DNA from: Methylophilus sp.
GTDB taxonomy: Bacteria > Pseudomonadota > Gammaproteobacteria > Burkholderiales > Methylophilaceae
Direction: 5' to 3'
Length of the DNA: 64,000 nt
Assembly: GCF_008015755.1 (NCBI RefSeq)
Contig: NZ_SSGF01000015.1
Location: forward strand, 62,001-126,000
The first letter of the stretch is position 1, and each line of letters begins with the position of its first letter. Positions 9,513 to 18,477 of the stretch are shown here, piece after piece. Made by a program: the position numbers and the translations under genes. Below the pieces are notes generated by a model. It was not told where the DNA came from. It saw nothing but the letters and a program-made list of their open reading frames with translations, and searched no databases.

Positions 9513-12503
9513 CTAGAAATTTTCTCGCATGTAGATAATCGGCGCCTTGTAGATGCCGAAGGTAGCACGGCCTACGGGATCTGTGCCGCCAAACCATGGG
9601 ATCGAACCATTGGTAGCCGAAGATGCCGTCGCACTGGTACATGTCATTTCTCCGCCAGCGGCAGCAGCAAGGTTAACCTCTAAATCGACACTACCGGTAT
9701 TGGGCGTGCCCCCTGTGACGCCAGGGGCGCTTAAACGCGCTCTCAGCACCCCAGCAGTCATGGGCGAACTCACTGTGAGTTGGGTTTCACAAGCGTTTAA
9801 ATTGCCCTTGTAGTTCTTCATGACAATGGTTGACTGCGCAATAGATGTGCAGCTGTCATTCACATTTCTGACGTAGCCGATGCCGTTCCAGTACTGCGCC
9901 TCAATTGGCACTGAGAGCGGTAACAACTCTGAGCCATGTGCAGATGTGACGGCTAGACGCCCAAACCTGAACCCGGGATAGGCTGAGCCAGACGCAGGTA
10001 CAAACACATCTGCTCTGGTTGAGTTTATGGTCACCCCACTGTCATTAACGCTAGGCTGTGCGGAAATTTTTACCGTTTGTGGGGCAACTGCAGTATTTGG
10101 GCGGGTGATCTTATGTGCTGCCCGAACATTTGCAATGCCTGCACCCCAAGTGCCAGTGGGACTTTGACTGCTTGCAGTTAACGTTGCCCCATTGGTCAAT
10201 GCTTGATTATTACTTGCCGACTTTGCCTCAAAGGAATAATTGGTCCAAGTTGAGAGATTAAATAAAGCGTAATCTCCTGTGTAATATTGTGTGGTGACGT
10301 CAGCTGAATTTTTTGCTTCCAAAACGAATGGTGTAATCAATCCAGGGTCTTGGTCAAAGTAGGTAAATGTGCCGCAACCATCTGTATAGGTACTGCCTGC
10401 CGTCACCTTAAAATGATCGGGGATAAAGCGGCCAATATAACTACTCACAGCCGTGTTGCCGAACTTGCAGCCGAAGCGTTTGGGCGTGCCAACACCATTA
10501 TTTTCAAATGAATTGTCGCAATCACCATTCGCAATATCGACTGTCGCATAAGTGTCATCGTAAACGCCCTGCACCTGGAATCTGAAATGCCCAACTTCTG
10601 AATAGGTAAACGTTGAGCCCGAACTCACGCCCAGCGTTGCCGCAGCAAAGCTACCTCCAACTTGTCCAACAGAGGTGATTCCAGCATGCGTATCCAGCTT
10701 ACCACTATCCACTTTAGGCGTTCCGGTATAGGTGGGCTCGTTGGTTGATACCGTGACACTAAAGTTATCGGTACCCGCTCTGCGCACAGGAGTCGATGTA
10801 TTGCTCGGTGATAACTGCTGCGGACTGACACTGGTTACCGTCAAGGAGGCTGGACGGATTGCAAAATTATCAGAGGAGCATCCAGTTTTAAGCAAAGCGA
10901 TGTCAGTGACCTTACACCTCAAGTTCGGGTGAGGTCGCGTAATATCGGCTACAGAAAAAGTCACTTTTTTGCGTCCATTATCTGATGCAGCAAATGCCAC
11001 CTGCTTCGTTGCGATAATCGTTGAACCGCAACTTCCCGAATCATCAGAGACTAAACTGACGTTTAAGCCTAATGTTGAGTTATAGCCAGTCGATTGTGCG
11101 CCATTTGCCAGCAAAGCGACCACATCCACATCAAAACTGGCGCCGATCGCTTTGGTATATAGCGGATTGCGTGCCGAAGGGTTGCTAGTGCGATTATTAT
11201 AAGTCAGCGTATTTTCCATACATTCAAACGTATTGACGCAAGGGGTATTGGTAAATGTAAAGCTGCAACTCTGCGCGTTTGTGGTTGTGTTGTAGCATTT
11301 GACGCCACTGAGTGGCGTTTTAGTCAGTCCACTGACACCCAAGGTATAGGTTGCTGCCGCACTGCCTTGCATCGTGACCGTTGCAATAGACTGATTTGTA
11401 CCCAGTGTAAATGGATCAGGGCTTTCAGTGACAGTCGGGGTCGTCGGTGCAAAGGTCAGGCTGCCTGTTAGCTCACCAGAGCTAACCAGTTGATTGTCCG
11501 GGCAAGGCACGGCTGAAGACAGGCACGCCAGCACTTTAACCTCTGTAGGACACAAGGTCGCACTGCCAGCATGGCGAATTTCAAAATGATCATAATCTGG
11601 CACAAAGGTCGATCCGACCACAAAGTCATAGCTGAAAGTGTAGACACCTGGCGCGGTAAAGTCATACTCAATCGCCACCCCGGTATCTTGATAAGTGGTC
11701 GTGATGGTATCGCCAAGACTACCTGTTTTGCTGATGGCACAAGATGGTGGATTGGTTGACGTGCTCCAAAAGTCGCTCCAGAAACCAACACAATAATGGT
11801 CAAATTTACCGCTACGCTCGCGGAATGATTCAACCACGTCGAGGTTGGCCGGGAGAGAATTGCTGGAAGGACAGTTGCCATTAGTCAATGGGTATGTCCC
11901 AATCACTCTTTTGCCGTTGGTATCGGTATATCGCACCCCACACCCCCTGTCGTCGCCACCCAAATAAGTATCGACCGCATGGTAATAGCGGATTGGGTTA
12001 CTACTACTGACCGTTGCTGTAAGCGGAATAGTCACGGTGACCTCAGCAGTCACATAATCAAGCGGATAAGTATATTTCCAAGCAATAGAAACTCTAGGCG
12101 TGCTCAATGATGCCGAGGTTAAAACTAGGCTGGATGTGCTGGACTGGGTGACGCCCTGAGAAATGTTACTCGGCTGCTCGGAAGTAATGCTGTCACTGTT
12201 ATATGCGGTCGCGGATGCATAGGCAAAGTGGTTCAAGCCATACATTCTATTGTTGTAGCGAATGTAAACGCCATTGTCCAGCAGGTTGTTGTCCGGGTAT
12301 GCGCCCGGGTTATACAGTTGCCCTCCACCCAATCGCTTGACCTGCATTTGCGTTGTATCAGAGATACTGATCTGCAAACCATTACTGGCATTGGTGCCAC
12401 CATTTTTGTTGAGCTGTCTCACCTCGGCATGCACGTTGCCAAAGAAGATGATCATCGCGACATAAAGTAAATTGATTAATACATTTTTAATCAATCTGTT
12501 CAT
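9513..12503 (-). CDS. mshQ: MshQ-like large secreted protein (DUF6701)
   Basis: A 996-residue secreted protein with a signal peptide (cleavage probably after NVHA, residue ~26). The C-terminal half carries blocks typical of the DUF6701/MshQ family: a YDHFEIRHAGSATLCPTEV segment, cysteine-rich Ser/Thr-rich beta-type sequence, FDQDPGLITPFVLEAKNS and FRFGRLAVTSAHGSELLPLSVPIEAQYW. The first ~290 residues were not recognised and do not resemble the LamG-type start of many MshQ proteins. It is last in the minor-pilin operon and may be a pilus-tip or surface protein; function in the family is unproven. Confidence 0.82.
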   Translation of the reverse strand: MNRLIKNVLINLLYVAMIIFFGNVHAEVRQLNKNGGTNASNGLQISISDTTQMQVKRLGGGQLYNPGAYPDNNLLDNGVYIRYNNRMYGLNHFAYASATAYNSDSITSEQPSNISQGVTQSSTSSLVLTSASLSTPRVSIAWKYTYPLDYVTAEVTVTIPLTATVSSSNPIRYYHAVDTYLGGDDRGCGVRYTDTNGKRVIGTYPLTNGNCPSSNSLPANLDVVESFRERSGKFDHYCVGFWSDFWSTSTNPPSCAISKTGSLGDTITTTYQDTGVAIEYDFTAPGVYTFSYDFVVGSTFVPDYDHFEIRHAGSATLCPTEVKVLACLSSAVPCPDNQLVSSGELTGSLTFAPTTPTVTESPDPFTLGTNQSIATVTMQGSAAATYTLGVSGLTKTPLSGVKCYNTTTNAQSCSFTFTNTPCVNTFECMENTLTYNNRTSNPSARNPLYTKAIGASFDVDVVALLANGAQSTGYNSTLGLNVSLVSDDSGSCGSTIIATKQVAFAASDNGRKKVTFSVADITRPHPNLRCKVTDIALLKTGCSSDNFAIRPASLTVTSVSPQQLSPSNTSTPVRRAGTDNFSVTVSTNEPTYTGTPKVDSGKLDTHAGITSVGQVGGSFAAATLGVSSGSTFTYSEVGHFRFQVQGVYDDTYATVDIANGDCDNSFENNGVGTPKRFGCKFGNTAVSSYIGRFIPDHFKVTAGSTYTDGCGTFTYFDQDPGLITPFVLEAKNSADVTTQYYTGDYALFNLSTWTNYSFEAKSASNNQALTNGATLTASSQSPTGTWGAGIANVRAAHKITRPNTAVAPQTVKISAQPSVNDSGVTINSTRADVFVPASGSAYPGFRFGRLAVTSAHGSELLPLSVPIEAQYWNGIGYVRNVNDSCTSIAQSTIVMKNYKGNLNACETQLTVSSPMTAGVLRARLSAPGVTGGTPNTGSVDLEVNLAAAAGGEMTCTSATASSATNGSIPWFGGTDPVGRATFGIYKAPIIYMRENF

Positions 12504-12515
12504 AATAAATTCCTG

Positions 12516-12986
12516 TTAATTACACTCTTCTGCCACCGTGCCTGGAGGGGCGCCAGGATCCAAGTATAAGCATCGACTCAGTGTGACAGCGATTTGTCGC
12601 TCTATACGATCTTGTGCACCTACCGCGCCTATCGAGGCCGTGGAGGTAATGCTATACATGCCAATATCTTGTGTATTGCCTTTGTCTTTTGGTACGGTTC
12701 GGTTGCATGTTAACAACACAGTAAAGTTATTAATCGTGAGTGTCGTTGGCGAGGCGATACAGCTCTGCATGGAAACCGAGCCGGGTGACAGCACCTGATA
12801 AGCCGCCCACTCCACGCCCGCTCTGGCGGCCAAATAGGCATTGGCACCTTGCACATCCTGTATCGTGCCCATTTGCGCGAGCAACGACAACCGCATGGCA
12901 TACCCTACCAGTGCAGCCAACGTCACCAGTAAAAATATTGCCACAGGCAACATAAAACCCTTTGCGCGATAAGCAATGCTTTTCAT
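12516..12986 (-). CDS. mshP: MSHA biogenesis protein MshP (minor pilin-like)
   Basis: 156-residue protein with one N-terminal membrane helix (GFMLPVAIFLLVTLAALVGYAM, residues ~10-31) and the conserved ANAYLAARAGVEWAAYQ segment of the MshP/PilX-like group, then a small Cys-containing domain. It lacks a clear prepilin cleavage Glu at +5. The start overlaps the mshO stop by four bases (ATGA). It probably takes part in the minor-pilin priming complex. Confidence 0.82.
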   Translation of the reverse strand: MKSIAYRAKGFMLPVAIFLLVTLAALVGYAMRLSLLAQMGTIQDVQGANAYLAARAGVEWAAYQVLSPGSVSMQSCIASPTTLTINNFTVLLTCNRTVPKDKGNTQDIGMYSITSTASIGAVGAQDRIERQIAVTLSRCLYLDPGAPPGTVAEECN

Positions 12987-13759
12987 GGCGAGTTCACCAC
13001 ATTAATCAAGTTCACCAATCTTGCCACACCACCATTTTTAGCAAGCGTCAATTGCGCAGTGACGACACTGGAATGCTGCATGACGCCGGGCGTGTAGGTA
13101 AAGCTACAATCGGTCACATCCTCAGCCACCACATTGGCCGTCAGGCCATTAAAGTTAGGCGCCAGACCGGCGGAGATATCAACATTTGAATACATGACCA
13201 AACGACGATTAGGCAGATCGCAGGCATAGATCACGGCGGTATTCACCACATAAAAACGGCCACCTGGTGACGCGAAGGGGAAAAGTGCGCCGGTAAAAGT
13301 GACCGAGCTCGCGTTTGCACTCACTGGCCGGATATTGCTCCCCTCATACACATCAGCCCCCGCAATGCCCATGTTATAAATCACCAATTTGTCACCGGCA
13401 TCTACATTTACCATCGGCCCTAACACATCTAATGTGAGGCTGCCTGCATCGAAATCTTCTTGCTGATAACGGCCCCCTGCTTTAATTGGCACAAACTGCA
13501 CGTAACTGCCAGAGCCACCCGGCACCCATACACTATTAGGCAATGCATTGCGGATATCCCGCGACATGCGGCGCAAGGAAATATCAGCGCGATCAGCCAG
13601 CTCGTAATAAGCTTCTGAGTTCACATAGGCAAGGACAGAGTTTTTAATAAAACTGACGGAGATACCGCCCAAAATAGCCATGACGACAATCACAATCACC
13701 AGCTCCACCAAGGTGAAACCAGACATCGCCAAGCGAGGCTGCTTAAATTTTCGGCGCAT
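12983..13759 (-). CDS. mshO: MSHA minor prepilin MshO
   Basis: 258-residue type IV prepilin with leader MRRKFKQPRLAMSG cut before FTLVELVIVIVVMAILGG; the +5 Glu is present. The globular part has the family patterns ADISLRRMSRDIRNALPNSV and FYVVNTAVIYACD. It overlaps mshD upstream by ~17 bases and mshP downstream by four. It needs a prepilin peptidase, not encoded in this window. Confidence 0.87.
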   Translation of the reverse strand: MRRKFKQPRLAMSGFTLVELVIVIVVMAILGGISVSFIKNSVLAYVNSEAYYELADRADISLRRMSRDIRNALPNSVWVPGGSGSYVQFVPIKAGGRYQQEDFDAGSLTLDVLGPMVNVDAGDKLVIYNMGIAGADVYEGSNIRPVSANASSVTFTGALFPFASPGGRFYVVNTAVIYACDLPNRRLVMYSNVDISAGLAPNFNGLTANVVAEDVTDCSFTYTPGVMQHSSVVTAQLTLAKNGGVARLVNLINVVNSP

Positions 13760-14363
13760 AGCGAACCTTAAACCCCGTCAGGCGAATCACTGTGTTGGCT
13801 GGCCCGTTCACGGTGACGATGATTTGCAACACAGCATCGGCAGGCAATCCGGCAAAAGGACCGGCACCGCCCGCTTGAGCTATGGCAACGGAGGCAGAAT
13901 AGGCATTTAACCCAGCCAGTGCCGTCGCATCCCCAATACGGCAGATCCCCGCACAGCCACCGCCGGGCATGGTAAAGCCGCTGTAATCAGCCACGTTATC
14001 AAAAGGATTAGCAGCGCCGTAACGGCTCTCACCTGCCGGGCTAGGGCCTGCTAAGTTAGCTTGTGAGGTCGCGCAGTCAGCCGCGCTATTGGCGGTTGAG
14101 GCGTTGGGATCATCCGGGTCACAAAAGGTAAAAGGCATTTGCTGGATTTCTTGCATCAGCGATTCAGCAATCGCGATGGCCTGTTTGCGCGCGAGCGGGT
14201 CAGCGGAGTGTCCACTCATAAACGCCAGCGCGCCAATCACCCCGGCAATGGCAGTGGTCACAATGACAATAAACACAACCATTTCAACCAGCGAAAAACC
14301 GTGATGGTTTTTTTTGCTGGGTGGTATGTGTGTATTATTTTTGTGATTATGTTGTTTGCCCAT
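13743..14363 (-). CDS. mshD: MSHA minor prepilin MshD
   Basis: Minor prepilin of about 206 residues with an unusually long, His/Asn/Lys-rich leader of roughly 20 residues before G-FSLVEMVVFIVIVTTAIAG; the +5 Glu is present. The segment QAIAIAESLMQEIQQMPFTFCDPDDPN is typical of MshD. The ATG at 14361-14363 is preferred over a GTG three codons earlier because it has a GGTGA ribosome-site-like stretch. It lies between mshC and mshO as in other msh loci. Confidence 0.85.
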   Translation of the reverse strand: MGKQHNHKNNTHIPPSKKNHHGFSLVEMVVFIVIVTTAIAGVIGALAFMSGHSADPLARKQAIAIAESLMQEIQQMPFTFCDPDDPNASTANSAADCATSQANLAGPSPAGESRYGAANPFDNVADYSGFTMPGGGCAGICRIGDATALAGLNAYSASVAIAQAGGAGPFAGLPADAVLQIIVTVNGPANTVIRLTGFKVRYAPKI

Positions 14364-14396
14364 ATGCGTCACCGGGTCAATGACTAGGTGGTTTGT

Positions 14397-14849
14397 TTAG
14401 TGGATGTAGCCAGTGTTTGCCTCGACATTAATAGTGACTATCTGAGCATTATTTTTTCTATTTGTGACGGTATAACGTGTACCCACATCAGGGACGGCAC
14501 GCCCAAGCCCATCAAACCCCAAGCCCGGATTTAATGAGACGACATCCACATTTGTAGAACTTGTGAACACATAAGCCCCAGCAGTCTCAGGGCTGATCAC
14601 AGGTTGGTTGCAGGCTGCGTCAAAGCACAACCTGACCACATCTGGGATCGCATCCGTGTGAAGAACAAACACATTTTTTCGCTGCGCAATCGCCGTTTTT
14701 TGCGCATAGCGCAGCGTAGACGAAAGTAAACCCGCGTCACCGCGGGTTTCGAAAATATCGCCATTGGCGAATCTGGGGGCGGCGACGGTGACAAGAACGC
14801 CCATCACCGCAATGACTACCACAAGCTCAACGAGGGTAAATCCTTTCAT
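14397..14849 (-). CDS. mshC: MSHA minor prepilin MshC
   Basis: About 150 residues, starting MKG-FTLVELVVVIAVMGVLVTVAAPRF, a class III-type prepilin with a three-residue leader and the +5 Glu; the GspH-like segment LRYAQKTAIAQRK follows. A frame extension up to 14900 overlaps mshA and would give an atypical leader, so the ATG at 14847-14849 is preferred although no good ribosome site is seen. It is a candidate pilus-tip pseudopilin. A short Cys pair (CFDAAC) lies near the middle. Confidence 0.84.
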   Translation of the reverse strand: MKGFTLVELVVVIAVMGVLVTVAAPRFANGDIFETRGDAGLLSSTLRYAQKTAIAQRKNVFVLHTDAIPDVVRLCFDAACNQPVISPETAGAYVFTSSTNVDVVSLNPGLGFDGLGRAVPDVGTRYTVTNRKNNAQIVTINVEANTGYIH

Positions 14850-14868
14850 AAAGCGATTGTGTGTGTAG

Positions 14869-15267
14869 TTAACATCCACCCACTGTTGCTTTACCATCAT
14901 TAGGATTGTACGTCACCGTGCAAGTAGAGTCGGTTCTCACGAACGTACCTGGCGTTGCATTATCGTTAAAGCCAGCAGTATCTTGCAACGCAGCTTTAAT
15001 TCCTGCTGCCGTTGGCCATCCAGCTGCGCCCACTTCAACAGGAACAGTATCCATAGTAATTTGTGTGCCTACACTACCTCCTGCGATCCAAGACGCGCGC
15101 GCAAGATTAGATGCGGAAACAATAGACCCTGCCAACCCGTTTGCAGCAGCTTTTTGGGCGCTTGCTTGCACATTCACAAATCTTGGCAACGCTGTCGCTG
15201 CCAAAATACCCAATACTGCAATTACTACTACCAATTCAACCAATGTAAAACCAGCTTGTTTTTTCAT
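14869..15267 (-). CDS. mshA: MSHA major pilin
   Basis: 132-residue type IVa-like prepilin: leader MKKQAG, cleavage before FTLVELVVVIAVLGILAATALPRF with the +5 Glu, then an alpha-helix with QASAQKAAANGLAGSIVSASNLARA. Two cysteines near the end (STCTVTY and the final GGC) would close the disulfide loop of major pilins. A strong AGGAG ribosome site stands 8 bases before the ATG, and the gene has its own 180-bp upstream region with a sigma-54-like promoter, as expected for the most abundant subunit. mshB cannot be excluded by sequence alone. Confidence 0.85.
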   Translation of the reverse strand: MKKQAGFTLVELVVVIAVLGILAATALPRFVNVQASAQKAAANGLAGSIVSASNLARASWIAGGSVGTQITMDTVPVEVGAAGWPTAAGIKAALQDTAGFNDNATPGTFVRTDSTCTVTYNPNDGKATVGGC

Positions 15268-15340
15268 TACTCAAACTCCTAATCAAAATTCCCTACCGTT
15301 ATCATCACAGTGGCAGGTTATAACTGCGTTAATTTACCAT

Positions 15341-15358
15341 TAGCAAAAGATGTGCCAG
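15341..15358 (-). promoter_or_regulatory. Sigma-54 (-24/-12) promoter of mshA
   Basis: The minus strand reads TGGCAC-N5-TTGCT with GG (15355-15356) and GC (15343-15344) separated by 10 bp, matching 11 of 12 informative consensus positions. The predicted start is near 15331, giving a ~64-base leader before mshA. Two GTGTC words lie upstream on the same strand (15392-15396 and 15423-15427), 31 bp or about three helical turns apart, possible activator half-sites. Confidence 0.72.
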
Positions 15359-15447
15359 ACAATTTTGGTCCATCTTCTCAACCCTTATCTAGACACATCA
15401 AACTAAGCATAAACAATAAAACGACACTCCATTAAAGCCCACTACCA

Positions 15448-16662
15448 TTAACCACCCTTTAGCATCACAGAACTCATGTCCCATATTGGCAAAAACACGC
15501 CCAAAGCTAATACAAGAACTAAGACGCCTAAAAAAACAATCAAAATAGGTTCGATTTGTGCGCCCAATGTCTTAACGTCATATTCGACGTCAGCTTGATA
15601 CATATCGGCCACTTCTTGCATTAAATCATCCAGCGAACCAGATTCTTCGCCCACAGCAATCATCTGCAATACCAGCGGATTAAACACACCAGTTTGTGTG
15701 GCAGTTCTTAAAATGGTCTCACCGCGCTCAATGCCAGCAGACATACTCAGAATCTTAGCTCCGAGGTAATCATTCTCAACCGTCTGCGAAACCAGACGCA
15801 AAGCCGAAAGAATCGGCAAACCGCTACGCGTAGACAACGCAAAGGTGCGCGCAAACCTGGCCATGGTGCCTTTAAAAATAATTTTGCCCGCAATGGGGAT
15901 GCGCATCTTGTAACGATCCCATTGAGCACGCCCAACCTCTGTACTTGTGTAAGATTTGAACATCCAAACCGCACCTACAATCATGCCAATCAGCACAAAC
16001 CAGTAGTTGCGCATAAAACTTGAGAAGGCAATCAGTAATTGCGTAATGAATGGCAAATCGGTATGCATGCTGGCAAACACTTTTTCAAACTGTGGAATCA
16101 CCATGACATTAATCACAACAATCGCAATCGCCATCGCGATGAGTACGAAAGTGGGATATTGCAATGCAGACTTGATTTGGCCGCGCATAAAGCGCTCAAA
16201 TTCGATATGTTCTGCCAACCGTAAAAAAATATTATCAAGATTACCGGTGCCTTCACCGACACGGATCATGCTGATATAAAAGCTATCAAATACTTTAGGG
16301 TGTTCAGTCATGGCCACTGACAGTTCGCGGCCTGAGTCCAAACTCACGCGTAACTGACCGACCACTTGTGCCAGCTTGGCATTACCTACCGAGCTTTGAA
16401 TGCCTGCCAGGGCGCGCATAATCGGGATACCGGCTTTGAGCAGGGTGTACATCTGCTTGCTGAATAACATCACATCCAAGCTGGTGACTTTTTCCTCAAA
16501 CAGATTAAAGGCGACTGCGCCCGCAGCTTTTTGCTTGATTTCAATCGGGGTAATTTTAGAGAGGATGAGCGCCGCACCCAAGGCGTCGAGGTCCGCTGCC
16601 TCCTGCACGCCGCTGACCATCATGCCATCGTCGGTACGTCCTTTATATTCAAACATTGGCAT
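15448..16662 (-). CDS. mshG: MSHA inner-membrane platform protein MshG (PilC/GspF family)
   Basis: 404-residue polytopic protein of the GspF/PilC family. Two repeated T2SSF domains are visible, each starting near FSKQMYTLLKAGIPIMRAL and FARTFALSTRSGLPILSAL, with three hydrophobic segments (~170-190, 220-240, 375-395). It anchors the assembly ATPase MshE, encoded 20 bp upstream. Length is normal. Confidence 0.93.
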   Translation of the reverse strand: MPMFEYKGRTDDGMMVSGVQEAADLDALGAALILSKITPIEIKQKAAGAVAFNLFEEKVTSLDVMLFSKQMYTLLKAGIPIMRALAGIQSSVGNAKLAQVVGQLRVSLDSGRELSVAMTEHPKVFDSFYISMIRVGEGTGNLDNIFLRLAEHIEFERFMRGQIKSALQYPTFVLIAMAIAIVVINVMVIPQFEKVFASMHTDLPFITQLLIAFSSFMRNYWFVLIGMIVGAVWMFKSYTSTEVGRAQWDRYKMRIPIAGKIIFKGTMARFARTFALSTRSGLPILSALRLVSQTVENDYLGAKILSMSAGIERGETILRTATQTGVFNPLVLQMIAVGEESGSLDDLMQEVADMYQADVEYDVKTLGAQIEPILIVFLGVLVLVLALGVFLPIWDMSSVMLKGG

Positions 16663-16682
16663 AGGCGTGACTTTTTAAAGGG

Positions 16683-18389
16683 TTATTCTTCAAACTGGTT
16701 ATCCACGCGCATGATTTCATCAAGCGTGGTCTTGCCGTCTATGGCCAATTGCAATGACTGGTCGCGCAGAGTTTTGCCTTTGAGTCTCTCGCGCGCTTTT
16801 TTGATGAAGATATTGGTGTCTGGCATGTTGGCAGCCATGGCCAGATCATCCGTCATTTCTAAAAATTCGTATAAGCCCACACGGCCTAAATAACCCGTGC
16901 GGTTGCAATGCTGACAGCCTTTGCCGTGACGAAAGTTGGTGACGACATCGGGCTGTTTGATCACTTGATTCAACCATACTTCTTCCGACTCCGTCGGCGT
17001 GTGCTCTACGGCACAATGCGGACAAATGAGTCGAACCAACCGTTGCGCCAGCACGCCTAACAAAGACATTGCCACCATAAAGCGCGGCACGCCCATGTCG
17101 ATCAAACGCACCGGGGCGGTGGAGGCATCGTTGGTGTGCAAAGTGGAGAGCACCAGGTGACCCGTCATCGAAGCGCGCAAACCGGTTTGGGCGGTTTCTT
17201 CGTCACGCATCTCACCCACCAGCACGATGTCCGGGTCCTGACGCAAAATGGCACGTAACAGTTTAGGGAAGTCGAGCTCGATTTTTTCGTTAACCTGGGT
17301 TTGAATAATGCCTGGCAAGCGATATTCCACCGGGTCTTCTACCGTAATCACTTTGGTTTCCGGGGTGTTTAACTCACTGAGGGCAGAATATAAAGTGGTG
17401 GTTTTACCACTACCGGTCGGCCCCGTCACGAGCACCATACCGCTAGGACGGCCGATCATTTTACGGAAACGTGCCAGCAAATCTGCCGGCATACCCAGCT
17501 TGTCCAAATTAAAATGGCCGGTATTCTGGATTAGCAAACGCATCACTACCGTTTCGCCGTATTGGGTCGGCATGGTAGAGATACGCATATCCACCGCCCT
17601 GCCCTTCACGGTAAAACCAAAGCGACCATCCTGCGGCAACCGTTTTTCAGAAATATCCAGGCCCGCCATGATCTTGAGGCGCATCACCAAGGCGGTGGCA
17701 ATCTTGTTGTCCGCCTGGGTTTGAAAGTGCATCACACCATCAATCCTAAATCGAATCAGCAGTTTATTTTCTTGCGGCTCAATATGCACGTCAGACGCGC
17801 GCACCTGCACGGCGTCTTCAAAAATAGTTTGCAACAGCTTGACCACAGGCGCATCGTCAATGCCCAAGTCCACGCCCATCAGGCTGGCGAGATCTACATT
17901 ACTCGCAGCCAAATCTTCTTGCAGCTCTAACGCCAGTGTCGAAATTTGCTCAGTCTGACGATAAGAGCGATCAATCGTCTGCATGAGCAGACTTTCCTGC
18001 ACCACCACAATATCAATGTCACGCTTGAGCAACCTGACCAGCTCGTCATAAGCATACACATCCGATGGATCAACCATCGCGATCAAAAAGCTGTTGGGTC
18101 GCTCTTCAAGCAAAATGGCGCGAAAACGGCGCGACTGGACTTCAGGGAGTTTTTGAACCTGCTTCACGTCAAGCTCGTACTGGCCCAGGTCCAAAAAGGG
18201 GATATTCAATTGATGTGCCACCGCCTCGGCAATTTGCCGCTCGTTAGCATAGCCTTTTTCAGCAATGACGCGACCCAGGCGTCGACCCGTCTTGCGCTGT
18301 TCTTCCAGCGCCTGATCGAGCTCAGCTTGGGTCATGAAATTCTGTCTGACCAGAATTTCACCTAATCTAATTTTCTCGGGACGAGCCAT
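16683..18389 (-). CDS. mshE: MSHA pilus extension ATPase MshE
   Basis: GspE/PulE/PilB-type hexameric ATPase, 568 residues. The N-terminal MshEN domain has two exact 24-residue c-di-GMP motifs beginning RLG at residues 8-31 and 37-60. Walker A GPTGSGKTTT, the Asp box RAILRQDPDIVLVGEMRDEETA, the His box and a four-cysteine zinc site (CPHC and CQHC) follow. An extended -10 (TGATATGAT, 18429-18437 minus strand) may be its promoter. It drives pilus polymerisation and should respond to c-di-GMP. Confidence 0.93.
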   Translation of the reverse strand: MARPEKIRLGEILVRQNFMTQAELDQALEEQRKTGRRLGRVIAEKGYANERQIAEAVAHQLNIPFLDLGQYELDVKQVQKLPEVQSRRFRAILLEERPNSFLIAMVDPSDVYAYDELVRLLKRDIDIVVVQESLLMQTIDRSYRQTEQISTLALELQEDLAASNVDLASLMGVDLGIDDAPVVKLLQTIFEDAVQVRASDVHIEPQENKLLIRFRIDGVMHFQTQADNKIATALVMRLKIMAGLDISEKRLPQDGRFGFTVKGRAVDMRISTMPTQYGETVVMRLLIQNTGHFNLDKLGMPADLLARFRKMIGRPSGMVLVTGPTGSGKTTTLYSALSELNTPETKVITVEDPVEYRLPGIIQTQVNEKIELDFPKLLRAILRQDPDIVLVGEMRDEETAQTGLRASMTGHLVLSTLHTNDASTAPVRLIDMGVPRFMVAMSLLGVLAQRLVRLICPHCAVEHTPTESEEVWLNQVIKQPDVVTNFRHGKGCQHCNRTGYLGRVGLYEFLEMTDDLAMAANMPDTNIFIKKARERLKGKTLRDQSLQLAIDGKTTLDEIMRVDNQFEE

Positions 18390-18477
18390 GGCGTTTTAAT
18401 TATTTATCTTGATAGACTTTTCTCGACTATCATATCACTGTCATTCTACCCTTACGTTTGTAAACAAACAGCCAAAA

